From the NCBI RefSeq assembly GCF_038096175.1, contig NZ_CP151100.1:124001-188000 (forward strand): a DNA stretch of 64,000 nucleotides. The letters run 5' to 3'. The notes under the pieces were generated by a model, which was not told the origin of the DNA, did no database searches, and was given only the letters and a program-made list of their open reading frames with translations. The translations under genes were made by a program, and so were the position numbers. Each line of letters starts with the position of its first letter. Position 1 is the first letter of the stretch. Shown here one piece after another: positions 1 to 8,318 of the stretch. The stretch is from Nostoc sp. UHCC 0302 (GTDB taxonomy: Bacteria; Cyanobacteriota; Cyanobacteriia; Cyanobacteriales; Nostocaceae).

Positions 1-489
1 TAGCTTTCGGAATAAGGCTTCTAATGTAGACCCGTCAGCTATCCAAATTCGTTCAAAATTAAGAAGTGCAAATTTAACACTATCAGGAAGTGGTCGCTTC
101 AGCCGTCGTTGCCAATTAAGTTGTAACTGAGGTAGTAAATCTTTAAATACTCGCTCAAATAATTCAGATGGGAATACTAAAAATCTTTCAGAAAGAGATT
201 GTTGAGCAATTATTCTAGAACGACACCACAATAAATCTTCTCTTGCTAAAAGCCTTGTTAATTCTTGAACTCCAGGAACTTGTCGCCACAATAAAGTTAA
301 TACTGCTGCTACCATGAAGGATAGGTTGATAATTCTATCTCGTAAACCTAACTGCTTATAGTATTTTTGTTGAGCAAAGATAGCTGGAGTTAGTAACTCT
401 TCTAAATGCGACGCAATCGCTTCATTATCTATGGTAGGAGTATTATGCTTTTGCGCGTGGTCGGAGTTTCGTTTTGCAGCTTTGGGCAT
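1..489 (-). CDS. IS4-family transposase, N-terminal part (cut by window edge)
   Basis: The start codon is ATG at 489 reading leftwards, giving MPKAAKRNSDHAQK. The same sequence begins the full-length transposase at 54040-55347, which carries the IS4-type YREK signature. Only about 163 codons are inside the window, and the catalytic C-terminal half is not visible. The gene encodes a DDE transposase that cuts and rejoins its own element. I chose this ATG over an upstream in-frame one because it is the start of the conserved family sequence. Confidence 0.85.
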   Translation of the reverse strand, partial: MPKAAKRNSDHAQKHNTPTIDNEAIASHLEELLTPAIFAQQKYYKQLGLRDRIINLSFMVAAVLTLLWRQVPGVQELTRLLAREDLLWCRSRIIAQQSLSERFLVFPSELFERVFKDLLPQLQLNWQRRLKRPLPDSVKFALLNFERIWIADGSTLEALFRKL

Positions 490-768
490 AGTAGTCAACA
501 AGCACTTTTCATTACCGCATTTGATTACTGAATTTACAATAATAATGAAACTCACTTTTGAAAAATTTATTCTCTCGTTACAATACTTTTTTGCCTCACA
601 TTTTAGCCGTTAAAAACTTATAGATAATGATAATCAAATAGAGAGGAAGGAGGCGAGTGTCGCTCGCCTCCTTCCCCTCCCCCACGCACGATTATCATTT
701 TCATTAAAGTTTTTTTGAGTATTTTAACTGATTGACAAAATTTACTTTATTCTAACCTCTCACCGATG
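1..768 (-). mobile_element. IS4-family element, 5' part only (window edge)
   Basis: This is the reverse-complement copy of the start of the complete element at 53761-55380, and no differences were noticed over the parts compared. The outer end at 768 reads ...CACCGATG, the mirror of the CATCGGTG end of the full copy. The other end lies outside the window, so the target duplication cannot be checked. A GC-rich hairpin (around 645-680) sits between the end and the transposase gene, as in the full copy. Confidence 0.9.
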
Positions 769-850
769 TCAAACAGGTGAAACTCTTCATTTTCTTCCCT
801 CATTCAGACTTGAACTTATGTATTTACAAAAACATAGACTTATTAGTTAA

Positions 851-1935
851 TAAGTACTTAAGCAAAATTAATTTTATATTATGTAAATAGTAATTTAAAA
901 TATCTTCTGGTTGTCAATAAGGTCAAAAAATGCGATTTATTAAAGATTTAAATATTGATACAATCAAATTACTTAACAGAATATATAAACAAAGTTCTCA
1001 TTATCAAGTAAAACAGAGAGCGCACTGTATTTTGTTGAGCTATAAAGGAAAAACAATTTCGGAATTGATGGAAATTTTTCAAGTCACTCGAGGAACCATA
1101 TACAATTGGATGAATGATTGGGAAGAATACAGATTGTTAGGACTATATAATCGCCCAGGGCGAGGCAGGAAACCAATTTTTAATGAACTTCAAGAGCTCC
1201 AAATCAAAGAGTGGGTAAAACAATCACCAAAAAATTTAGGAAAAGTATTAGCTCAAATTGAAGAGCTCTGGGGAGTCAAAGTTAGTAAAGATACAGTAAA
1301 ACGAATTTTAAAAAACTTTGAAATGACATGGAGGAGATTTAAAAGGGGATTAGCAGGAGAGCCAGACCCACTGGAATATAAGGAAAAACAGGAGGAACTC
1401 ACTGTTCTAAAACAACAAGATAAATCTGGGGAAATTGATTTAAGATATTTAGACGAAACCGGATTTTGTTTAACACCTTATATACCTTATGGATGGCAAG
1501 AAAAAGGAGAAAATATTAAAATTGATAGTAGTCGTAGTCGTCGCCTAAATGTACTAGGATTAATGAATTGTGCTCAAGAATTAGATGCCTATATATTTGA
1601 AGGAAATGTTACAAGTGATGTCGTTATCTCTTGTCTTGATAAATTCGCTGGAAATCTTCAAATAAAAACCATTGTAGTTATGGATAAAGCGTCTTTTCAC
1701 ACAAGCAAAAAAATCCAGCAAAAAATTAGCGAGTGGCAAGAGAAGAAATTAGAAATATTTTGGCTACCATCCTACTCCCCTCAATTAAATTTAATAGAAA
1801 TTCTCTGGCGTTTTATCAAATATGAATGGATAGAAATAGATGCATACTCTAGTTGGTCAAATTTAGTTAACTATGTTGAAAAAGTCATTCGAGATTTTGG
1901 AGAAAAATACATAATTAATTTTGCATAGATACTTA
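851..1935 (+). mobile_element. IS630-family element (copy 1), TA target duplication
   Basis: The element spans 853-1933 (1081 bp) and is flanked by TA at 851-852 and 1934-1935, the hallmark of IS630/Tc1-mariner insertion. The ends are imperfect inverted repeats (AGTACTTAAGCAAAATTAAT against AGTATCTATGCAAAATTAAT). A same-length copy in reverse orientation lies at 49391-50475, which fixes both boundaries. The sequences outside the two copies are unrelated. Confidence 0.93.
930..1928 (+). CDS. IS630-family transposase
   Basis: The 332-residue DDE transposase has an N-terminal helix-turn-helix region (about residues 1-75, with the segment TRGTIYNWMNDW). The catalytic domain shows the family motifs DETG (about residue 175), MDKASFH (about 250) and SPQLNLIE (about 282), which supply the D, D and E. 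It is full length for the family with no internal stop. The copy at 49398-50396 translates to the same sequence. The start ATG at 930 follows the left terminal repeat by about 60 bp. Confidence 0.95.
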   Translation: MRFIKDLNIDTIKLLNRIYKQSSHYQVKQRAHCILLSYKGKTISELMEIFQVTRGTIYNWMNDWEEYRLLGLYNRPGRGRKPIFNELQELQIKEWVKQSPKNLGKVLAQIEELWGVKVSKDTVKRILKNFEMTWRRFKRGLAGEPDPLEYKEKQEELTVLKQQDKSGEIDLRYLDETGFCLTPYIPYGWQEKGENIKIDSSRSRRLNVLGLMNCAQELDAYIFEGNVTSDVVISCLDKFAGNLQIKTIVVMDKASFHTSKKIQQKISEWQEKKLEIFWLPSYSPQLNLIEILWRFIKYEWIEIDAYSSWSNLVNYVEKVIRDFGEKYIINFA

Positions 1936-2258
1936 TACGGTCATTATCTGAAGATAATCATTTATTAAAGCAGGGGTTAAGAAGCAGCTTTTTGACAGGT
2001 TTTATGGGTGGAACAGTACAACATTGGCATGGTTGCGCCAACGTTAAAGACGAACGCGCAATTGGACAAGTGCCTTAAAAGCCTCAAAAAATGCCTTCCT
2101 TCTCAACCTTTGCCTCTAAGTGCAAGGCAGAGAGCGAGCGCACTTGTCTAACATCTGCAATCCAAGACCCACGTCCCCCGCTGTTGCCCCACGCTGCCTT
2201 GAGAAAATCGAGCGCGACAGCGGGAGCAGTGATTGATGCTGGTAGCAAAGCAATGCAT
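1936..2258. other. Intergenic stretch between IS630 and HU, no gene seen
   Basis: About 320 bp with no supported gene. Open frames on the plus strand here and across the HU gene are antisense shadows of HU. I see no clear terminator or transposon end. Confidence 0.5.
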
Positions 2259-2534
2259 CTATGGTGCTACTTTTTCTTTGAACAGCTTCCCAGCAGAAAA
2301 CGCAGGTACTTTGGTAGCCGGGATAGTCATTGGCTCATTGGTTTTGGGATTACGCCCCTCGCGTTCGGAGCGTTCGCGTCGCTCAAATGAGCCAAAGCCA
2401 ACGAGCGTTACCTTCTCTCCATTTGCTACAGCCTCGGTCACGGCTTCTAAAAAAGCACTGATGATTTCATCAGCTTGCTTCTTTGTGACGTTGGCCTTCG
2501 CTGCTACAGCATCCACTAATTCGCCTTTGTTCAT
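2259..2534 (-). CDS. hup: HU family DNA-binding protein
   Basis: The 91-residue protein has the standard HU length and pattern: MNKGELVDAVA at the N-terminus, two helices, then the motif VTLVGFGSFERRER and the DNA-binding arm with RNPKTNEP and IPATKVPAFSAGK. HU bends and packages DNA non-specifically, and plasmid copies are common. It lies between an IS630 element and CRISPR array 1 and shares no operon with either. HU/IHF-type proteins assist spacer integration in some CRISPR systems; a link to the neighbouring array is only a guess from position. Confidence 0.96.
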   Translation of the reverse strand: MNKGELVDAVAAKANVTKKQADEIISAFLEAVTEAVANGEKVTLVGFGSFERRERSEREGRNPKTNEPMTIPATKVPAFSAGKLFKEKVAP

Positions 2535-2650
2535 AAATTACCCTGAAGTATTGCAAGTAAAGGAAATTTACTCTACCATGACTAACTTCTGTGAGAAAAG
2601 GGGGAAAAGGATTAACAATCACTCAGCATACGAAAATTAACAATGCATGA

Positions 2651-2818
2651 CTACTGCTGTGGCGACTTTGAATTGATGGGTACAGCCAGTTGAGTTTCAG
2701 GAGAGCATCTGCTGTAGTCGAACAGCCAATCTACAGTTTGCGCTTTTTTCAGGCGATTTCTGCGGCTTTGCACAAGGTTTACTATGGGAGCGACCAGTAG
2801 CAATCCCAAAGTCCACAT
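2651..2818 (-). CDS. Possible small membrane protein (55 aa)
   Basis: A short frame starts at ATG 2818 and runs to a stop at 2651. The first residues (MWTLGLLLVAPIVNLV) form a plausible transmembrane helix followed by a basic stretch (QSRRNRLKKAQ). I do not recognise the family. The frame is open for about 15 codons upstream of this ATG, so it may be the tail of a decayed longer gene. No clear ribosome-binding site is visible. Confidence 0.25.
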   Translation of the reverse strand: MWTLGLLLVAPIVNLVQSRRNRLKKAQTVDWLFDYSRCSPETQLAVPINSKSPQQ

Positions 2819-2884
2819 CAGCAGGGCTTTCCATAACCTTGCGGGTGATTTGCTGCGGAATTAGGAAGGGAAATAAAGTTATTG

Positions 2885-5144
2885 CAATTGTCCAATAATA
2901 GGGAGTAAATGAAATTTCAACGTAACTGGGGTGTTTCTAGGGGATACTTAGAGGTTGTTTCAATCCCTAATAGGGAGTAAATGAAATTTCAACCCCACTC
3001 TTGGGACTCTAAAAAGCGGCGAAGGCGGTTTCAATCCCTAATAGGGAGTAAATGAAATTTCAACAAAAAAGGAATTCGGTTGACTCCAGAAGTGTTAAAA
3101 GTTTCAATCCCTAATAGGGAGTAAATGAAATTTCAACTGCGACCTTCATAAGTCACGATACCCTAGATAGGTTTCAATCCCTAATAGGGAGTAAATGAAA
3201 TTTCAACCTGCGTCCGAGGGTATTTATGTTGCTAAGCCCGTTTCAATCCCTAATAGGGAGTAAATGAAATTTCAACTCATAAAGCATCCTTAGTCGATGC
3301 TTTAGATGATATTGTTTCAATCCCTAATAGGGAGTAAATGAAATTTCAACTTTTTGCTGTTTTTCCGCACAAGTTAACCTGCCAGTTTCAATCCCTAATA
3401 GGGAGTAAATGAAATTTCAACTTTACAAGCAAAATCTCATGCTTGGTGCAAAGAGGTTTCAATCCCTAATAGGGAGTAAATGAAATTTCAACCTTCCCTG
3501 CGAAGACGCGATCGCAATTTCCTTTGTTTCAATCCCTAATAGGGAGTAAATGAAATTTCAACCAGAAAAGCAGAAGGACAGGTCATTTCCTCACAAAGTT
3601 TCAATCCCTAATAGGGAGTAAATGAAATTTCAACCACCCAAGCCCCACAAGCCAAAGTCTAAGCCTTATCGTTTCAATCCCTAATAGGGAGTAAATGAAA
3701 TTTCAACGCGATCGCGGTTTCTTTCCCATCTCGAACAATTGCGTTTCAATCCCTAATAGGGAGTAAATGAAATTTCAACTCCCTGTGTACAAGGAAAGCC
3801 ACCGCAACATTAACGTTTCAATCCCTAATAGGGAGTAAATGAAATTTCAACTGTTCTTCTGGAGAGACAAAAGCTGGCTTAACCATGTTTCAATCCCTAA
3901 TAGGGAGTAAATGAAATTTCAACATGGATCAGAGGTTTTTAATTCTCGAAACTTGTTTCAATCCCTAATAGGGAGTAAATGAAATTTCAACCAGCGATAT
4001 TTATCTGATTATGAAATACATATCAAGTTTCAATCCCTAATAGGGAGTAAATGAAATTTCAACTTCCCCCAATGAAAGTTACGGACATGATGAACTATGT
4101 TTCAATCCCTAATAGGGAGTAAATGAAATTTCAACCCAACGTATCCAGTTTTGTTGGTCGAGTTGAGTCGGTTGTTTCAATCCCTAATAGGGAGTAAATG
4201 AAATTTCAACCCTCTAAGCCAAAGCTTGTTTCCTCTGCGCTGGATTTTGTTTCAATCCCTAATAGGGAGTAAATGAAATTTCAACTTATCGGTGACAGGG
4301 CTGAGGATGAAATTGCAGCGTTTCAATCCCTAATAGGGAGTAAATGAAATTTCAACAAATTTACTGGTTACAGCTTGAGTAGTCCCTAGCTGTTTCAATC
4401 CCTAATAGGGAGTAAATGAAATTTCAACGTGTGTACTGTTCATCAACACCAGATATGGTTTATGTTTCAATCCCTAATAGGGAGTAAATGAAATTTCAAC
4501 TCTGTGGGAGATGGTTGCGCGATCGCAAATCACGGTTTCAATCCCTAATAGGGAGTAAATGAAATTTCAACTCCTTGTATTGTTAATGGTGCTGATGGTA
4601 TTAAGCGTTTCAATCCCTAATAGGGAGTAAATGAAATTTCAACGTACAAGGAATACCAGGAAAAGACGGGAAGGATGGAAAAGTTTCAATCCCTAATAGG
4701 GAGTAAATGAAATTTCAACCTGTTTATCCTGGATATTGTTGTCTAGATTGTGCTGTTTCAATCCCTAATAGGGAGTAAATGAAATTTCAACCTTCCCGTA
4801 GCCCAGTTGTTCGCTCAAATAAGTTTCAATCCCTAATAGGGAGTAAATGAAATTTCAACCTGGATTTCCGCCAACGGCGACCTAATGCAGTGGTTTCAAT
4901 CCCTAATAGGGAGTAAATGAAATTTCAACTTTATTTGTGCGATCAGTCCGACATTGATTTCAAGGTTTCAATCCCTAATAGGGAGTAAATGAAATTTCAA
5001 CCATCTCTGCAATAGAACTAGTTACGCCAAAAATGTGTTTCAATCCCTAATAGGGAGTAAATGAAATTTCAACTGATAAGTGCGATCGCTCTCTGGAAAA
5101 ATATCAAGTTTCAATCCCTAATAGGGAGTAAATGAAATTTCAAC
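2885..5144 (-). CRISPR. CRISPR array 1 (type I-D), 32 repeats, 31 spacers
   Basis: The 37-bp repeats start on the plus strand as GTTTCAATCCCTAATAGGGA and end ATGAAATTTCAAC. Repeat starts run from 2885 to 5108, with spacers of about 31-39 nt. The repeat at 2885 is degenerate in its first half, as expected for the oldest, leader-distal end. Transcription is therefore leftwards on the minus strand, where the repeat ends in ATTGAAAC, the usual 5' handle of type I crRNAs. The repeat carries a TCCCT/AGGGA hairpin for Cas6. The leader and cas2 follow directly at the high-coordinate end. The spacer at 4720-4754 recurs in array 2. Confidence 0.98.
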
Positions 5145-5353
5145 GGCAGAAGCCCAAAACACGTTATTTATTATGTTTTCAAGGTTCTGTTTCGCGGATG
5201 AGCTAATCATAACATGAAAAACTTAGATAGAGATTGAGGAAAATAGCTAAAAGCTAGGCTGTATAAGGTGCGCGGATGCTTTGTTAACTATTTTTCCAAA
5301 ACCCTTACAGCGATTGAATTTGAAGTTCCTTTTACTCTATCTCGTTTTTACAT
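5145..5353 (-). promoter_or_regulatory. CRISPR leader 1 with candidate promoter
   Basis: The region between array 1 and cas2 resembles the flank of array 2 (18929-19139). Shared blocks are a repeat-adjacent segment (GCAG.AGCC..A.AACACG, 5145-5174), GTTTTCAAGGTTCTGTT (5175-5191), and CGCGGATG. A -10-like TATGAT on the minus strand at 5211-5206 aligns with TACAAT in leader 2 at the same distance from CGCGGATG. This is probably the crRNA promoter and the site that guides spacer integration. The conserved outer block runs into the 3' end of cas2. Confidence 0.8.
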
Positions 5354-5641
5354 CTACCCATCCGCGCACTCAGCAAAGAAAATAGTGTCATCACGAATTT
5401 TTTCACCACCGATACGTTCAACTTTACCCAGGCAGCAAGCACATAGGAAGTAAAAGAGGATACTATCGCTTTCAGGCTTTATTAACTTATTCAAACGCAA
5501 ACGCAACCTTGCATACTGAGTATCACTCAGTTGACACTCAAATATACTGTACTGTACCCACTGCCCATAGGATTTGAGAACCTTGTGAACTTTGGTACGG
5601 CGCTTATCTTCTGAAATATCGTAGGACACAATAACATTCAT
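5354..5641 (-). CDS. cas2: CRISPR-associated endonuclease Cas2
   Basis: The 95-residue protein is typical for Cas2. It has the N-terminal ferredoxin-like strand NVIVSYDIS with the conserved Asp8, followed by KRRTKVHKVLKSYGQWVQYSIFEC. Cas2 dimerises and bridges two Cas1 dimers to integrate new spacers. It is the last gene of the cas operon, 17 bp after cas1. Its last codons overlap the conserved outer block of CRISPR leader 1. A relic of this 3' end is found beside leader 2. Confidence 0.97.
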   Translation of the reverse strand: MNVIVSYDISEDKRRTKVHKVLKSYGQWVQYSIFECQLSDTQYARLRLRLNKLIKPESDSILFYFLCACCLGKVERIGGEKIRDDTIFFAECADG

Positions 5642-5658
5642 TTCAACCTCTCCAGTAT

Positions 5659-6663
5659 CTACTTCAAAACCAGTGGGGGATATTTCTCAATTTCACCCAT
5701 TAAGTATTTCGCCAAGAGTCTAGCTTGAATTTCAAACGCTTCCTGATAACTACATTTGCGCCCTAGTACAGGATGTTTAAATTCGGATTGTTTCTTTTGT
5801 GTATATTGCTGCAAAAATCTTTTTCGTCCTTCTGGGATTAATGAAACTGCCCCACTCAAAGGTTCTGTGAGAAAATCTGCTGTTGTTAACAACTGTTTAT
5901 TTAACGTAGATAATACTACTGCATCTACTATTAAGGGGCGAAACTCTTCCATTAAATCCAATGCCAATGATGCTCTGCCATAGCGTTCGCAGTGTAAATA
6001 TCCTAAATATGGATCAAATCCTGCAATATTGACTGCACTTTGAATGTCATGCTTTAACAAGGAATAACCAAAACTAAGTAAAGAATTAACAGGATCTGTT
6101 GGTGGTCGCCGAATACGCTTGTTAAAAGTAAATTCTGTAGCCCGAATCAGCTGATTAAAGCAACCAAAATAAGCCGCGCTTCCAGCACCTTCTAAACCAC
6201 GCAGCGAATTAATGTTTTTTGTAGTATCAATTGGTGCGATTGCCTGCTCTAAACCTGTTACATTCTTAGATAAATCTAAGCCTGAGCATTCACGTTGACG
6301 ACGAATAAGCACATTTCGGTAGTTTTTCAGCTTCCCACGCACAAAGCTTTGTACAACATGAATTGCTTGGGCTGACTCACCTACTGCTTGCCATTGGGCT
6401 TTACGCACAAAAATATTTTTAGTTACTTCGGGTTCTATCCTTCCCAAGTAACGACCAGTTTCTGTGAGAAATGTAACAGGTATATGCCGCTCCAGTAATT
6501 CAGATATCACAGCAGGTGAAACCGTAGCTCTTCCTAAAACTACAACACCATCTACCTTAATTAGTGGTACATCTAAAATCGTCTTTTTCTCAAATTTGAC
6601 GTGTAGTCGCTCATCTACTTTCCCAATAAAAGCATCTTCTTGAGTTACGTATACTGTACCCAT
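5659..6663 (-). CDS. cas1: CRISPR-associated endonuclease Cas1
   Basis: The 334-residue integrase has the Cas1 fold order: an N-terminal beta domain, then the helical catalytic domain. Candidate metal ligands are Glu158 (RGLEGAGSAAYF), His224 (GYLHCERYGR) and Asp236/Glu240 (ALDLMEEFRP). With Cas2 it inserts protospacers at the leader end of the array. It lies between cas4 and cas2 in one operon, with gaps of 43 and 17 bp. All key residues are present, so the adaptation module looks functional. Confidence 0.97.
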   Translation of the reverse strand: MGTVYVTQEDAFIGKVDERLHVKFEKKTILDVPLIKVDGVVVLGRATVSPAVISELLERHIPVTFLTETGRYLGRIEPEVTKNIFVRKAQWQAVGESAQAIHVVQSFVRGKLKNYRNVLIRRQRECSGLDLSKNVTGLEQAIAPIDTTKNINSLRGLEGAGSAAYFGCFNQLIRATEFTFNKRIRRPPTDPVNSLLSFGYSLLKHDIQSAVNIAGFDPYLGYLHCERYGRASLALDLMEEFRPLIVDAVVLSTLNKQLLTTADFLTEPLSGAVSLIPEGRKRFLQQYTQKKQSEFKHPVLGRKCSYQEAFEIQARLLAKYLMGEIEKYPPLVLK

Positions 6664-6706
6664 AGTTGCATCCCAAAATTATTTGTTAGTGTTTACAAAC
6701 TTCCGA

Positions 6707-7300
6707 TTAACTAGCTTCTTTATAGCGTCCTACTTTTTCCACAGCTTGTGGCAGGCAATGTGAATATAGACTGCATCCATCACAACGCTTACTTTTAATG
6801 GCTTTTGGCATTGCACCTGTTAATAGCAATGCTTGAACAGCTTCAATAGTCGCGATCGCACTCTGGCGCAATTGTTCTGAAATTTCAACTAGTTGGCGTT
6901 GGTGAGAGTGTGCATAGTAAATGTAACCAGTACTAATTGATTGACCCGTCATTTCTTCTAAACATAAGGCTTGAGCGCAGACTTGCAATTCATCATTGTC
7001 CCACTCGCTTTTACGTCCCCGTTTGTACTCTACTGGATACCACTCTCCATTTTCTGATTCAATTAAGTCTGACTTGCCAATCAGCTTATATTTATCTGAT
7101 TTCAACCAAATTGCTCTGATTTGCCAAGTCTGTTCCCGATTTGCTTCTCCAACTGTATGAACTCGCTCATGTAAACTTGTACCTTCTATTGTGTATTGGT
7201 TATCAATAAACTCGCCTGCACAAAACATTCGCCAGCAGCGATGTGAACAGTAAGCATATTGATTTAAGGCTGCGATAGAAATATAATCAGTGTCATTCAT
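6707..7300 (-). CDS. cas4: CRISPR-associated exonuclease Cas4
   Basis: The 197-residue RecB-like nuclease carries an iron-sulfur cluster. The cluster cysteines are Cys18 (YAYCSH) and the C-terminal trio Cys173, Cys176 and Cys182 (KRCDGCSLYSHC). The nuclease motifs are GKSDLIE (Asp78) and PVEYKRG (Glu91, Lys93). In type I-D systems Cas4 trims prespacers and helps select those with a correct PAM before Cas1-Cas2 integration. It sits between cas6 and cas1 in the operon. Confidence 0.95.
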   Translation of the reverse strand: MNDTDYISIAALNQYAYCSHRCWRMFCAGEFIDNQYTIEGTSLHERVHTVGEANREQTWQIRAIWLKSDKYKLIGKSDLIESENGEWYPVEYKRGRKSEWDNDELQVCAQALCLEEMTGQSISTGYIYYAHSHQRQLVEISEQLRQSAIATIEAVQALLLTGAMPKAIKSKRCDGCSLYSHCLPQAVEKVGRYKEAS

Positions 7301-7323
7301 CAGTTTCAGGTTAAATTACAAAT

Positions 7324-8142
7324 TTACAATCGGCGTACCATTCCCATCCCCATTGTTGTTTTACGCCCTAATCCTGCGTATAGTGCAAAGTCAGCCAATG
7401 CATTTATGCGTTTAATTGCTAATGCTTCAACATTCCCCAGCATTCGATAGCTAATTCCACCAACACAACCTATAAACTTACTCTCATAGTTACTAACAAC
7501 TTCAGTGTTGATATTAAAAGCGCTTGGATAAACTGACTCAAGGGGAATACTAGCAATCTCAATTCCACTATATTTATTCCAACGGCTAAGAAGGCTATTA
7601 AACACATATTCTTTAACAGGGAGGACAGTATCATATCCTCCTTGACGGAAAGATACAGGTGTTGCAAAGCTAAAGTTCAAATTGCGCTCGCGGTCTGATG
7701 CTTTTTCATAAAGTTGTGTATAGGTACAAGCATTAGCCCAAGATTGCGTTAATTGTGGTGTACCTTGAATACTAGTAATGTGTAAGTTGGCCGAACCTAA
7801 ATGCCAAGGGTGTTCTGGGTTAAGATTAAACCACAGTGGAGTTAATCTTTTAAATAGACTGTCATCAAGCAGAGAGATACGCCACCAGCAAGGAGTACCA
7901 GCCGTGATAGGTTTTTGATAACTAAATTGCAAAGTATGATGATTTTGCTTATATTCTTGTTGGATTTGCAATGGTGAGAGAGTAAAAGCTTTATCTGCGT
8001 TAGAGGAGTGTAAATAGTCTCCCAAAGATTTATCGACAAAACTGATTAGGGTTAGAAATAAAGCGTGGTAGTGCCTGCCAGTTAAAAATTCAGGGTATAT
8101 GGGAGACTGAGGAATTATATTAAGTACGAGACTATGGGGCAT
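7324..8142 (-). CDS. cas6: crRNA-processing endoribonuclease Cas6 (type I-D)
   Basis: The 272-residue RAMP protein ends in a glycine-rich loop, GLGRKTTMGMGMVRRL, which is the Cas6 signature. A low-complexity start (MPHSLVLNIIPQSP) leads into the first RRM-like domain. It cuts the repeat hairpin to leave an 8-nt handle, predicted here as AUUGAAAC. It lies 23 bp before cas4 and 176 bp after cas3, so the cas3-cas6 gap may hold a second promoter. It probably processes both arrays because their repeats differ at only four bases. Confidence 0.92.
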   Translation of the reverse strand: MPHSLVLNIIPQSPIYPEFLTGRHYHALFLTLISFVDKSLGDYLHSSNADKAFTLSPLQIQQEYKQNHHTLQFSYQKPITAGTPCWWRISLLDDSLFKRLTPLWFNLNPEHPWHLGSANLHITSIQGTPQLTQSWANACTYTQLYEKASDRERNLNFSFATPVSFRQGGYDTVLPVKEYVFNSLLSRWNKYSGIEIASIPLESVYPSAFNINTEVVSNYESKFIGCVGGISYRMLGNVEALAIKRINALADFALYAGLGRKTTMGMGMVRRL

Positions 8143-8318
8143 ACTTCTTAATCTTGGTAAAGTAGAGTTTGCTAGTATTTGGTATTGAGTTTAAGCAACA
8201 TCATAAGTAAATAAATATTTAGAATTTATGATTCAGAGTAACATTAACCTTTATATCAGCCTAATAAACCTAGATATTATGCCTTACTTACTTGTAAATT
8301 GCTGTATAAGCTATTCAA

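Noticed and set aside
2091-2640. Two open frames on the plus strand over the HU gene
   Set aside because: They are antisense to a clear HU gene and have no family resemblance.
2885-5144. Self-targeting spacers against this window
   Set aside because: No match outside the arrays was noticed, but a full comparison of 41 spacers with both strands could not be done by eye.
5145-5189. A 33rd, degenerate repeat (GTTTTCAAGG) with a 30-nt spacer at the leader end of array 1
   Set aside because: The same 30-nt block and half repeat are conserved next to array 2, so it is leader sequence, not a captured spacer.
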